Source of the DNA: Azospirillum rugosum
GTDB lineage: Bacteria; Pseudomonadota; Alphaproteobacteria; Azospirillales; Azospirillaceae
Direction of reading: 5' to 3'
Assembly (NCBI RefSeq): GCF_017876155.1
Contig: NZ_JAGINP010000030.1
Coordinates: 1-64,000, forward strand
Length of the DNA: 64,000 nucleotides
Below are positions 8,292 to 17,069 of this stretch, one piece after another. Each line of letters opens with the position of its first letter. The first letter of the stretch is position 1. The notes under the pieces were generated by a model. That model worked only from the letters and a program-made list of their open reading frames with translations. It had not been told where the DNA came from and ran no database searches. The translations under genes and the position numbers were made by a program.

Positions 8292-10050
8292 GGCGTCGGC
8301 CGCCGAGGAGCGCGCCGACGCCCCTGCCCAAGCCTCCGCCGGAAAGGCGGGGGCCCGGCCCGGCCGCCCCGCCGGCCGCCCCGCCACCCGGCCGCGGCGG
8401 CACTGGGGCGTGTCGCCGCTGACCCTGCGCATCCTGGCCGTCAACGTGCTGGCGCTGGCGCTGCTGGTGGTCGGGCTGCTCTACCTTGGCCGCTACCAGG
8501 ACCGGCTCGTCCAGGCGGAGCTGGACGCGCTGGAGACGGAGGCGCGCATCTTCGCCTCGGCGCTGGGCGAGGGCGCGGTGCAGCGCGCCGCCAACGAGGC
8601 CGAGACGGGGCGGGAGAGCTACGAGCTGTCGCCGGAGCTGGGGCGCCAGATGGTCCGGCGCCTCGCGCTGGCGACGGACACCCACACCCGCCTGTACGGC
8701 GCGGAGGGGCAGCTCCTGTCGGACAGCCGCGTGCTGACCGGCTCCCCCGGCAAGATCGAGATCCGCGAACTGCCGCCCCCGCCGGCCGGCGACGCGGTGT
8801 CGCGCACGGTCAACGACCTCTACAGCCGCTTCATCGACGTGGTGCCGAGTCGCGAGGGGCTTCCGCTCTACCGGGAGCGGTCGTCCGGCAAGGACTCCGA
8901 GCCGCCGGACGTGGAGCGCGCGCTCGCCGGCGAGAACAGCAAGACCGTCTGGCGCCTGGAGGCGCGCGGGGAGCACGCCGACCTGCTGCTGACCGTGGCG
9001 GTGCCCGTCCAGCGCTACAAGGAGGTGCTGGGCGCGGTGCTGCTGTCGCGCAGCGGCGCCGGCATCGACGACGCCATCCGCTCCGTCCGGTTCGACATCC
9101 TGAAGGTCTTCGCGGCGGCGCTGCTGGTCACGGTGGGGCTCTCCTTCTATCTGGCCAGCACCATCGCCCGGCCGGTCCGCCGGCTGGCCCAGGCCGCCGA
9201 CCGGCTGCGCACCGGGCACGGCCGCCACACGGAAATTCCCGACTTCACCGGCCGCGGCGACGAGATCGGGGAGCTGTCCGGGGTGCTGCGCGACATGACC
9301 GCCGCGCTGTGGGCGCGCATGGACGCGATCGAGCGCTTCGCCGCCGACGTCGCGCACGAGATCAAGAATCCGCTGACCTCGCTGCGCAGCGCGGTGGAGA
9401 CGGTCAACCGCATCCAGGACCCCGGCCGCCGGGACCGGTTGATGGCAATCATCGCCGACGACGTGCAGCGGCTGGACCGGCTGATCAGCGACATCTCCAA
9501 CGCCTCGCGCCTGGACGCCGAGCTGTCCCGCGCCGAGCCGGAACCGGTGGACGTCGGCGCCATGCTGGACACGCTGGCCGACATCCACCGCGCCACGGCG
9601 GCCTCCGCCGGGAGCGAGGGCGAGGACGCGAACCCGCCGCGGGTGGTGGTGGAGGTGCCGCCGGGCGGCGGCCTGACCGTGCCGGGGCTGGAGGGGCGGC
9701 TGACCCAGGTGTTCCAGAACCTGATCGCCAACGCCCTGTCCTTCTCGCCGCCGGGCGGGCTCGTCCGCGTGGCCGTGCGGCGCACCGGCAACGGCAGCCG
9801 CGGCATGGTGGAGGTCACCGTCACCGACGACGGCCCCGGCATCCCCGACGGGAAGGAGGAGGCGATCTTCGAGCGCTTCTACACGGAGCGGCCGGCGGGG
9901 GAGAAGTTCGGCACCCATTCGGGCCTCGGCCTGTCCATCTCCAAGCAGATCGTCGAGGCGCACGGCGGCCGGATCACCGCGGCCAACCGCCGCACGCCGG
10001 ACGGCGACGTGGCGGGGGCCGTGTTCACCGTACGGCTGCCGCGCCCCTGA
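8263..10050 (+). CDS. chvG: Sensor histidine kinase ChvG
   Basis: Membrane kinase partner of ChvI, 595 residues. After an Ala/Pro/Arg-rich cytoplasmic tail come a membrane segment (about 48-70), a large periplasmic domain, a second membrane segment (about 270-295), HAMP, and the HisKA box VAHEIKNPLTSLRSAVETV. The HATPase part has NLIANALSFSPPGG, DDGPGIPD and GLGLSISKQIVEAHGG. The frame is open to 8155, but the ATG at 8263 removes a segment that only shadows chvI and leaves a 29-base overlap. In rhizobia this system works with the periplasmic inhibitor ExoR, which is not in the window. Confidence 0.94.
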   Translation: MASVTVTRNKASAAEERADAPAQASAGKAGARPGRPAGRPATRPRRHWGVSPLTLRILAVNVLALALLVVGLLYLGRYQDRLVQAELDALETEARIFASALGEGAVQRAANEAETGRESYELSPELGRQMVRRLALATDTHTRLYGAEGQLLSDSRVLTGSPGKIEIRELPPPPAGDAVSRTVNDLYSRFIDVVPSREGLPLYRERSSGKDSEPPDVERALAGENSKTVWRLEARGEHADLLLTVAVPVQRYKEVLGAVLLSRSGAGIDDAIRSVRFDILKVFAAALLVTVGLSFYLASTIARPVRRLAQAADRLRTGHGRHTEIPDFTGRGDEIGELSGVLRDMTAALWARMDAIERFAADVAHEIKNPLTSLRSAVETVNRIQDPGRRDRLMAIIADDVQRLDRLISDISNASRLDAELSRAEPEPVDVGAMLDTLADIHRATAASAGSEGEDANPPRVVVEVPPGGGLTVPGLEGRLTQVFQNLIANALSFSPPGGLVRVAVRRTGNGSRGMVEVTVTDDGPGIPDGKEEAIFERFYTERPAGEKFGTHSGLGLSISKQIVEAHGGRITAANRRTPDGDVAGAVFTVRLPRP

Positions 10051-10176
10051 CCGGGGTGCGGCAAAGTTGCATTGACCGCAAACCGCCTGGACATTCGCGA
10101 GTGCACAACGGATGCTGTTTGCGGTCATGCACCGCTTCGCCGGCCGGCTGGCCTTCGTCCGCACTCACGAGGGGTC

Positions 10177-10569
10177 ATGTCCGAGACAGCGCCTGCGACC
10201 GCCCCGGTCTCCGCCCAAGTCACCGCCCAGGTCATCGACCTCCGCCGATACCGCCTGGCGCGCCTGATTCGCAACGCCAGCGGCCAGCAGAGCGAGTTGG
10301 CCCGGTTGATGCGCGCCTCCGTCGCGGAGCGGACCCAGCTGGCCGAGGCCCTGCAGGGCGCGCAGCGCCACCTGTCGCACATCGCCGACAGCTACAAGGT
10401 CCTGCTGGTGCGGCTGAAGCGGGAGAAGGACTTCCGCGACGCCTGCCAAGAGGCCGCGGAGCTGGACGATCTGGACGAGATGATCCGGCGCCGCGACGCC
10501 CTGGTGCGGGAGCTGGAACGGATCCGCGTCGACCGCCGTCCCCCGCCCCGCCACCAGGACGACGCCTAG
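10177..10569 (+). CDS. Hypothetical coiled-coil protein between chvG and hprK
   Basis: A 130-residue protein with no recognised domain. It has a low-complexity Ala/Thr/Val start, then a basic helix and a long charged heptad-like region (about 40-120) likely to be coiled coil. A frame is open back to 10072, but the ATG at 10177 follows GAGGGG and gives the more protein-like start. It lies in the same direction as chvG (126 bp upstream) and hprK (116 bp downstream), so it may be part of the same transcript. Function unknown. Confidence 0.65.
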   Translation: MSETAPATAPVSAQVTAQVIDLRRYRLARLIRNASGQQSELARLMRASVAERTQLAEALQGAQRHLSHIADSYKVLLVRLKREKDFRDACQEAAELDDLDEMIRRRDALVRELERIRVDRRPPPRHQDDA

Positions 10570-10685
10570 GCGAGCCCTCCGGAAGGCTCCGGGACAGACA
10601 TACTCGGGCATGTCAGCTCCGAGAAATAACGCATTTTCTCCATCCCATTGACAGAACCCGCGCAACGCCTCACCTTCGCGGGATC

Positions 10686-11162
10686 ATGGTGACGATACAC
10701 GGCACCTGCGTCCTGATTTCGGGCATCGGTGTCCTGCTGCGCGGTCGGTCCGGCAGCGGGAAATCCGATCTGGCCCTGCGGCTGGTCGACAGGGGTGCGC
10801 GGTTGGTGGCCGACGATCAGGTGGAGCTGCGCATGGTTCACGGCAGACTGATGGCGACAGCGCCGGCGGCGCTGGCCGGTCTGCTGGAAGCGCGCGGCGT
10901 CGGCATCCTGCCCGTCCCCGCGGCGGACGCGGCGGAGGTCGCGCTGGTCGTCGACCTGGTTCCGCGCGACCGGGTGGAACGGCTGCCGGAACCGGAAACG
11001 GCGCTTCTCCTGGACCGTCCCGTGCCGCGCCTGTCGCTCTGCGCCTTCGACGCGTCGACCCCCGCCAAGCTGCGGCTCGCCGCCGCGGCCGCGCGGACCG
11101 GCACCCTGGGAAACATCCCGGAGGCAAACATCCCGGCGGGAGAGGTTCCGGCACAGCCATGA
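10686..11162 (+). CDS. hprK: HPr kinase/phosphorylase, short alphaproteobacterial form
   Basis: Phosphorylates and dephosphorylates a serine of HPr. At 158 residues it contains only the C-terminal catalytic domain; the N-terminal domain of Firmicute HprK is absent, as is usual in alphaproteobacteria. Walker A reads GRSGSGKSDLAL (about residues 20-31), followed by LVADDQVEL. Its last four bases overlap the start of rapZ (ATGA), which indicates coupled translation. HPr lies three genes downstream. Confidence 0.93.
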   Translation: MVTIHGTCVLISGIGVLLRGRSGSGKSDLALRLVDRGARLVADDQVELRMVHGRLMATAPAALAGLLEARGVGILPVPAADAAEVALVVDLVPRDRVERLPEPETALLLDRPVPRLSLCAFDASTPAKLRLAAAAARTGTLGNIPEANIPAGEVPAQP

Positions 11163-12094
11163 CCCTTCAGCCCCCTCCGGAGTCGCCGAACACCGCCATG
11201 CCGCCCACCCCGTCTGCCGGCCAGCACGGCCGGCTCGTTCTCGTCACCGGCATGTCCGGCGCCGGCATGTCCGTGGCGCTGAAGGCGCTGGAGGATTTGG
11301 GGTACGAGGCGGTGGACAACCTGCGCCTGTCGCTGGTGCCGGCGCTGCTCGAACAGGCGGACCCGCGCAAGCGCCCTCTGGCGCTGGTGATCGACAGCCG
11401 CACGCGCGACTTCTCCGCCCACGCGGTGCTGGAGCAGGTCGAGTCGCTGAAGGCGCGCGACGACCTGGACGTCCGGCTGGTCTTCCTGGACTGCGGCGAC
11501 GAGGTGCTGCAACGCCGCTTCACCGAGACGCGGCGGCGCCACCCGCTGGCCATCGACCGGCCCGTGCCGGACGGCATCCAGCGCGAACGGGCCCTGCTCT
11601 TCCCGCTGAAGCAGGAAGCCGACGTCACCATCGACACGACGCAGCTGTCGATTCACGACCTGCGCCGCCTGCTGGCCGGCAATTTCCAGATCGACGCGCA
11701 GGCCGCGCTTCAGGTCTTCGTGACCTCCTTCTCCTTCCGGCTGGGATTGCCGCGCGAGGCGGACCTCGTGTTCGACGTGCGCTTTCTCACCAATCCGCAT
11801 TATGATCCGGATCTGCGGCCCCTGACCGGGCTGGATCCCCGGGTGGCGGCGCGGGTGGAGGGGGACCCCGATTTCGACGCCTTTTTCCGCCATCTGACGG
11901 ACTTGTTGCAGCCGCTCCTGCCGCGCTACAACCAGGAAGGAAAGAGTTACCTGACCATCGCGGTCGGCTGCACGGGGGGACGGCACCGGTCGGTGTTCGT
12001 CGCGGAGCGGCTGGCGGCGTGGTTGACGGGATTGGGCCTCAAGGTCGGATTGAGCCATCGGGAATTGGACCGCCAGTCGTCGCGCGCCGGGTGA
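11159..12094 (+). CDS. rapZ: RNase adapter protein RapZ (YvcJ family)
   Basis: Nucleotide-binding adapter, 311 residues. In enterobacteria it controls glucosamine-6-phosphate synthase RNA decay; in alphaproteobacteria its target is less clear. The P-loop reads GMSGAGMS near residue 35, so the usual lysine position is methionine. Family features downstream are intact: LEDLGYEAVDNL, VFDVRFLTNPHYDPDL (about 200-215), and the C-terminal VGCTGGRHRSVFVAERLA. It is coupled to hprK and followed 89 bp later by the EIIA gene. Confidence 0.94.
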   Translation: MTLQPPPESPNTAMPPTPSAGQHGRLVLVTGMSGAGMSVALKALEDLGYEAVDNLRLSLVPALLEQADPRKRPLALVIDSRTRDFSAHAVLEQVESLKARDDLDVRLVFLDCGDEVLQRRFTETRRRHPLAIDRPVPDGIQRERALLFPLKQEADVTIDTTQLSIHDLRRLLAGNFQIDAQAALQVFVTSFSFRLGLPREADLVFDVRFLTNPHYDPDLRPLTGLDPRVAARVEGDPDFDAFFRHLTDLLQPLLPRYNQEGKSYLTIAVGCTGGRHRSVFVAERLAAWLTGLGLKVGLSHRELDRQSSRAG

Positions 12095-12183
12095 GAGGGC
12101 GCGTCTGCGGGAACGAGCGGTCCGGTCGGTGAAAGAACGGGAACAGGCGTGGCCTTGGAGGATCCCAAAGTGAAGGATGTCCC

Positions 12184-12585
12184 ATGATCGGTATGGTTCT
12201 GGTGACCCACGGACGCCTCGCGGAAGAGTTCATCGCCGCGCTGGAACATGTGGTGGGCGAGCAGCAGCAGGTGCGGGCTGTCTGCATCGGTCCGGATGAC
12301 GACATGGAGCAGCGCCGCCAGGACATTCTGAACTCCGTGGCGGAGGTCGACGACGGCTCGGGGGTCGTCGTGCTGACCGACATGTTCGGCGGCACGCCGT
12401 CGAACCTCGCCATCTCCATCATGGACAAGGCGAAGGTGGAGGTCATCGCGGGGGTCAACCTGCCGATGCTGATCAAGCTCGCCAGCGTCCGCCGCCAGGA
12501 GACCCTGGCCCACTCCGTGGCCGCCGCGCGCGAGGCCGGGCAGAAATACATCAACGTCGCCTCTTCCCTGCTGTCGGACGGATGA
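12184..12585 (+). CDS. PTS EIIA component, mannose/fructose (EIIA-Man) family
   Basis: A 133-residue single-domain EIIA. The phospho-acceptor histidine is in MIGMVLVTHGRLAEE near residue 10, and the family signature TDMFGGTPSN is at about 63-72. No EIIB or EIIC permease is near, so it probably serves as a regulatory acceptor of phosphate from HPr rather than in sugar uptake. It ends 4 bp before the HPr start codon. Confidence 0.93.
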   Translation: MIGMVLVTHGRLAEEFIAALEHVVGEQQQVRAVCIGPDDDMEQRRQDILNSVAEVDDGSGVVVLTDMFGGTPSNLAISIMDKAKVEVIAGVNLPMLIKLASVRRQETLAHSVAAAREAGQKYINVASSLLSDG

Positions 12586-12589
12586 CCGG

Positions 12590-12949
12590 ATGACCAACCC
12601 AGACGAGAAGACGCCCACCGAGGGCGCCCAAATGAACGGCGCCCAGATGACGGGCACCCAAATGACCAGCGGGCATAACCCCGAGATCTGCCAGACCGTC
12701 ACCATCCGCAACCAGCGCGGCCTGCACGCCCGCGCCGCCGCGAAGTTCGTGAAGCTGGTCGCCACCTTCGACTGCGAGATCGAGGTCCGCCGCGGCGAGA
12801 CGCAGGTGTCCGGCGAATCGATCATGGGCCTGATGATGCTGGCCGCCGGCCCCGGCACGTCGGTGGAGCTGTGCGCCTATGGCCGCGAGGCCGAGGCGGC
12901 GATGGCCGCCCTCGTCGACCTGATCACGCGCAAGTTCGATGAAGACTGA
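12590..12949 (+). CDS. ptsH: Phosphocarrier protein HPr
   Basis: Carries phosphate from EI to EIIA and is the HprK substrate. The HPr domain spans about residues 33-119. The active His is in NQRGLHARAAAKF (about 44) and the regulatory Ser is in SGESIMGLMMLAAG (about 75). The N-terminus is about 30 residues longer than usual and consists largely of three GAQM(N/T)-type repeats, each holding a possible ATG start, so initiation could be at 12590, 12632, 12647 or 12662. It overlaps ptsI by 11 bases. Confidence 0.92.
   Translation: MTNPDEKTPTEGAQMNGAQMTGTQMTSGHNPEICQTVTIRNQRGLHARAAAKFVKLVATFDCEIEVRRGETQVSGESIMGLMMLAAGPGTSVELCAYGREAEAAMAALVDLITRKFDED
12623..12667 (+). repeat. Three tandem 15-bp repeats in the 5' end of ptsH
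   Basis: GGCGCCCAAATGAAC is followed at once by GGCGCCCAGATGACG and GGCACCCAAATGACC. The unit is a multiple of three, so changes in copy number keep frame and alter only the N-terminal tail of HPr and the number of start codons. Confidence 0.85.
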
Positions 12950-14711
12950 CGTTCCGGCCGCCGGCCAGGGACGGTCGCTGCGCGGGCTGGGCGTGTCGCC
13001 CGGCATTGCCATCGGTCCGGCCCATGTGGTGGAGAGCGGCGCCGTCCGCGTCCCCGAATACAGCCTGACCGCCGACCAGGTGGAGGCCGAGGCCGCGCGC
13101 TTCGCCGAAGCCTGCGGGAAGGCCCGGCGCCAGATCCGCAAGCTGAAGAGCAAGGCGCTGATCCTGCCCGGCTCCGCGTCGGAGGAGATCGGCTTCCTTC
13201 TGGACGCCCATCTGGCGATGGTCACCAACTCCCGCCTGACCCGCGGCGTCGAACGCCGCATCCAGGAGGAGCGCGTCAACGCCGAGGCCGCCGTCCAGGC
13301 GGAGATCGCCACCATCGCCCAGACCTTCGCGGGCATGGAGGACAGCTACCTCGCCGGCCGCATCGCCGACGTGCGCGAGGTCGGGCGGCGGCTGATCCGC
13401 AACCTGATGCGGCACGAATACACGGCCTTCTCCATGCTCACCCCCGGGGCGGTGATCCTGGCGGAGGAGCTGACACCCGCCGACACCGCCCTGCTGGACC
13501 CGCGCCGCGTCGCCGGCTTCGCCACCGTGCTGGGCGGGGCGGAGGGGCACACGGCCATCATGGCGCGCTCGCTGGGCCTGCCGGCCGTGCTGGGCGCCGC
13601 CGGGCTCCTGACGGGCATCAAGAACGGCATCACCGTCATCGTGGACGGCGTGCAGGGCCGCGTGATCATCGACCCGACGCCCGAGACGCTGGACGATTAC
13701 CGGCTGCGCCAGGCGGAGCGGGAACGCGAGCGCGAGCAGCTGAAGAGCCTGCGCAAGCTGCCGGCGGTCACCCGCGACGGCACGGCGATCACGCTGCAGG
13801 CGAACCTGGAGCTGCCGCGCGACCTCGACCACGCGCTGGAGAACGGGGCGCAGGGCATCGGGCTGCTGCGCACCGAATTCCTGTTCATGAACCGCGACCA
13901 CCTGCCGGACGAGGACGAGCAGTACACCGTGCTGCGCGCCATCGTGGAGGGCATGGGCGGGCGCACCGTCACCGCCCGCACCATGGACGTGGGCGGGGAG
14001 AAGCTGGCCGGCTGGATGGCCGGCCGCTATGGGGAGCCGGCCAACCCGGCGCTCGGCCTGCGCGCCGTGCGGCTGGGCCTGCGCGAGCCGAAGCTGATGG
14101 AAACGCAGCTCGCCGCCATGCTGCGCGCGGGCGTGCACGGACCGCTGCGCATCCTGCTGCCGATGATCTGCTCGGTCAGCGAGGTGCAGCGCGTGCGCGA
14201 GATGATGGGCCAGGTGGCCCGCCGCCTGCGCCGCCGCGGCGTTCCCATCGCCGACCCGCTGCCGCCCGTGGGCGTGATGGTGGAGGTGCCGGGGGCCGCC
14301 CTGTCGGCCGACGCGCTGGCCTACGCCGCCGACTTCTTCGCCATCGGCACCAACGACCTGACGCAGTACACGCTGGCCATCGACCGCGGCGACGAGCAGG
14401 TCGCCTCGCTCTACGACCCGCTGCACCCGGCGGTGCTGCGCCTGATCCAGTTCACCATCGAGGCGGCGCTGCGCGCCCGTATCCCCGTGTCCGTCTGCGG
14501 CGAGATTGCCGGCGACCCGCGCTACACGGCGCTGTTGCTGGGGCTCGGCGTGCGCGACCTGTCGATGGTGCCGCCGGCCATCGCCGTGGTGAAACGGCGC
14601 ATCCGCACCCTCGACCTGATGGAGGCAAGCCGCCGCGCCCGCGTCATCATGGACCAGAGCGACAGCGGCCGCATCGCAACGCTGCTGGACGACTTCAACG
14701 CGGTGGGGTGA
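12939..14711 (+). CDS. ptsI: Phosphoenolpyruvate-protein phosphotransferase (EI)
   Basis: Takes phosphate from PEP and passes it to HPr. The 590 residues cover the HPr-binding helical domain (about 25-145), the swivelling His domain with GGAEGHTAIMARSLGLPAV (His near 203) and the PEP-binding barrel with GIGLLRTEFLFM, the metal-site region and FAIGTNDLTQYTLAIDRGD (about 465-485). It lacks the N-terminal GAF domain of PtsP (EI-Ntr). It is the last gene of the chvI-to-ptsI block. A CCTGCCGG/CCGGACAGG hairpin at about 14736-14755 follows, without a U-tract. Confidence 0.95.
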   Translation: MKTDVPAAGQGRSLRGLGVSPGIAIGPAHVVESGAVRVPEYSLTADQVEAEAARFAEACGKARRQIRKLKSKALILPGSASEEIGFLLDAHLAMVTNSRLTRGVERRIQEERVNAEAAVQAEIATIAQTFAGMEDSYLAGRIADVREVGRRLIRNLMRHEYTAFSMLTPGAVILAEELTPADTALLDPRRVAGFATVLGGAEGHTAIMARSLGLPAVLGAAGLLTGIKNGITVIVDGVQGRVIIDPTPETLDDYRLRQAEREREREQLKSLRKLPAVTRDGTAITLQANLELPRDLDHALENGAQGIGLLRTEFLFMNRDHLPDEDEQYTVLRAIVEGMGGRTVTARTMDVGGEKLAGWMAGRYGEPANPALGLRAVRLGLREPKLMETQLAAMLRAGVHGPLRILLPMICSVSEVQRVREMMGQVARRLRRRGVPIADPLPPVGVMVEVPGAALSADALAYAADFFAIGTNDLTQYTLAIDRGDEQVASLYDPLHPAVLRLIQFTIEAALRARIPVSVCGEIAGDPRYTALLLGLGVRDLSMVPPAIAVVKRRIRTLDLMEASRRARVIMDQSDSGRIATLLDDFNAVG

Positions 14712-14786
14712 GGCGCGCCGCGGGCAGCGTCCGAGCCTGCCGGATTCCGGACAGGATGCCCGTCGGCAACCCTCCTTTCTTGACGG

Positions 14787-15800
14787 TCATCGCCCCGACG
14801 CTATGGAATTCTTGATCACGCGCAACTCTTTTGACATTGCCTCAAGCTCAGCGCTCATCCGATTTCGTCCAACCAGGCTTCGCACGCACATATAGAACAC
14901 GGCCGCCAACCCAATCGGAATGATGGTCGTTTGAACGATAAAGATTTTGATGATGTTGACCACATGGTCGGCGGTGTCACTGATCATGCTCTTGATTTTG
15001 GCAACATCCGGAACGTTGCGCACGGAATCAGGAACGGCGGATTTCACCCCATCTTTCACGGTGCTGGCGGTCTTCTGGAACCACTCCATGAGGCCCCCGT
15101 CTTCTTGCGCGCTGTCTGGGGAGATTGCACTTCCACAGTTCATATCAGAGACACACGAATATTTTGCTTGGCTGTCCAGGGATTCATTCGCGATCTGGAC
15201 TGACTGAAGAGAGGCTTCAAGGTCCCGGCTTAGGAATTTCTCGCTGATTTCACTGCCCAGCCAACCGGTGAAAGGCACCAGGAACCGGAAAAAGACGATG
15301 AGCATCAACAAGGAACGGCTCAACGTCGAAAGCCTTTGCCGCGCCCCAATCATTGATGCTGGGGTCCAGACGGTCAAAAGCCATATCGCCCCCAGCATCG
15401 GAACGCCAATCTTCAGCGCGAAATCCATCGAGATCTTGTGAGCCAGATCCTGAACGAAAAGAGCTGATATGGCATAAACCATGACCTGCGAGAAGTCTTT
15501 GGACAGATCATCGATAGGTTCAACTATTTGAAGTGGATTGACCCCAACGAACACCAAATTCAGCTCAAATGACTTCAAGACCGATAAGGCCGCGTTTAAA
15601 GATCGCGCCGCCACGAAGGCGACGGCGGCCTTTTCTTGAGATTGATGGAAATAGCTCGACGCAGCCTGATCCATGGCACCAAGGGGGCTGCTGTTCACCA
15701 AAAGATCCCAAATCCCCACCACACCGGCAAGAATGACCGCACAAATCAGCAGAGACTTTCCAAATTTTGCAAAGAACTTCCGAACCGAGCGTGCGGACAT
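14787..15800 (-). CDS. Hypothetical multi-pass membrane protein in AT-richer DNA
   Basis: No family recognised. The 337-residue product has a basic N-terminus, a membrane segment (about 15-33), further hydrophobic stretches near 115-165 and 175-200, a hydrophilic region with a Cys-containing loop (about 215-275), and a final membrane segment near 290-310 followed by a charged tail. The chosen ATG at 15800 has AAGGAAAG just upstream; a longer frame reaches 15866. Base composition is close to 50% GC, well below its neighbours, and codon use is less GC-biased, which suggests horizontal acquisition. It stands alone, convergent with ptsI. Confidence 0.65.
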   Translation of the reverse strand: MSARSVRKFFAKFGKSLLICAVILAGVVGIWDLLVNSSPLGAMDQAASSYFHQSQEKAAVAFVAARSLNAALSVLKSFELNLVFVGVNPLQIVEPIDDLSKDFSQVMVYAISALFVQDLAHKISMDFALKIGVPMLGAIWLLTVWTPASMIGARQRLSTLSRSLLMLIVFFRFLVPFTGWLGSEISEKFLSRDLEASLQSVQIANESLDSQAKYSCVSDMNCGSAISPDSAQEDGGLMEWFQKTASTVKDGVKSAVPDSVRNVPDVAKIKSMISDTADHVVNIIKIFIVQTTIIPIGLAAVFYMCVRSLVGRNRMSAELEAMSKELRVIKNSIASGR

Positions 15801-16106
15801 CTTTCCTTGCCTTTCATATGCTGCATGCGGTCTTGCGCGCCGAAAACCTGCCACACGCAAGAACACGCGTATTAGGATGCTTTCCTTTTAACGTTTTCTA
15901 GCCTTGGTACCAAGCAGCACATTTGGCATACACCTACGGATTTGCTCCGCCACACTCTAAAGCGTCCCCATTTGCGCAGCGCTGGAGACCGGAAACCCGT
16001 GGCGCCGGGCAGGGAAAGACATGAGACGGCCCGCTTCCCCCCACACGGCCGGGCAAGGCAGGCGGAGGGCACTCAAAGCCGGATAGACGTTTGCGCGGGA
16101 GCGCTT
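15801..16106. other. Intergenic, no gene seen
   Basis: About 300 bp between the AT-rich membrane-protein gene and the dehydrogenase. The part up to about 15960 keeps the lower GC of the neighbouring gene; beyond that composition returns to the background. No transposase, tRNA or flanking direct repeat was recognised. It should carry the promoter of the membrane protein. Confidence 0.4.
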
Positions 16107-17054
16107 TCAAGCGCCCAGCACCCGCACCGGGTTCCCCGCGCGCCAGGCCAGGATGTCCTCCAGCGCGTCGCGGTAGAAGACCTCGCAGTTCTCGCGGGTG
16201 ACGTAGCCGAGGTGCGGGGTCAGCACCGTGTTGGGGGCGTCCAGCCAGGGGCTGCCGGCCGGCAGCGGCTCCACCGGGTAGACGTCGATGCCCGCCCCGG
16301 CGATGCAGTGCTCGTGAAGCGCCGCCAGCAGCGCCGTCTCGTCCACCAGACCGGCGCGGGAGGTGTTGACGAACAGGGCCGTCGGCTTCATCGCCGCGAA
16401 CTCCTCCGCCCCCACGACGCCGCGGGTGCGGTCGCTCAGCACCAGATGGACGCTGACGATGTCGGACGTGGCGAACAGCTCCCGCTTGTCCAGGCGGGCG
16501 GCGCCCGCGGCGGCGGCGCGCTCGTCGGTCAGGTTGGGGCTCCAGGCCGCGACCTCCATGCCGAAGGCCCGGCCGACCGCCGCCACCTGGGTGCCGAGCT
16601 TGCCGAGGCCGACCAAGCCCAGCCGCTTGCCCGCCAGCCCCTGCGTCAGGCCGGTCTGCCAGCGCCCCTCGCGCAGAGCCCGCTCCTCCGCCGGGATGCG
16701 CTTCACCAGGGCCAGGATCAGGCCCCAGGTCAGCTCCGCCGTCGGGGTGCCGACCATGCGCGTCCCGCAGACGGGGATGCCCCGCGCCTGACAGGCCGCC
16801 AGATCGATCGCGTTGTTGCGCTGGCCGGTGGTGACCAGCAGGCGCAGGTTCGGCAGCCGGTCGATCAGGGACGCTGGGAAGGGCGTGCGTTCCCGCATGA
16901 TCACCAGCACGTCGTAGGGCTCCAGCGCCGCCGCGACCTCGTCCGCCGGGATCGGGCGGTCGAAGACGGTCAGCGCGCTGCCGTTCGGCAGCTGGTGCCA
17001 CTCCGCCAGGTCGCGGGCGACGTTCTGGTAATCGTCGAGGATGGCGATCTTCAT
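16107..17054 (-). CDS. D-2-hydroxyacid dehydrogenase family protein
   Basis: NAD(P)-dependent oxidoreductase of 315 residues, acting on a 2-hydroxy/2-keto acid that cannot be deduced. The dinucleotide fold is marked by GLVGLGKLGTQVA (about 150-163). Catalytic-type residues are present: Arg in LVLSDRTRGVVG, Glu in IDVYPVEPLP and His in LTPHLGYVTREN (near 283). It reads in the same direction as purC and starts 15 bp after the purC stop, so the two may form one transcript although they share no obvious pathway. Confidence 0.88.
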   Translation of the reverse strand: MKIAILDDYQNVARDLAEWHQLPNGSALTVFDRPIPADEVAAALEPYDVLVIMRERTPFPASLIDRLPNLRLLVTTGQRNNAIDLAACQARGIPVCGTRMVGTPTAELTWGLILALVKRIPAEERALREGRWQTGLTQGLAGKRLGLVGLGKLGTQVAAVGRAFGMEVAAWSPNLTDERAAAAGAARLDKRELFATSDIVSVHLVLSDRTRGVVGAEEFAAMKPTALFVNTSRAGLVDETALLAALHEHCIAGAGIDVYPVEPLPAGSPWLDAPNTVLTPHLGYVTRENCEVFYRDALEDILAWRAGNPVRVLGA

Positions 17055-17069
17055 GGTCGTTTCGGGCGA

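Noticed and set aside
12939..14711. EI as nitrogen-type PtsP
   Set aside because: The N-terminal GAF domain that defines PtsP is absent, so the plain EI name was kept.
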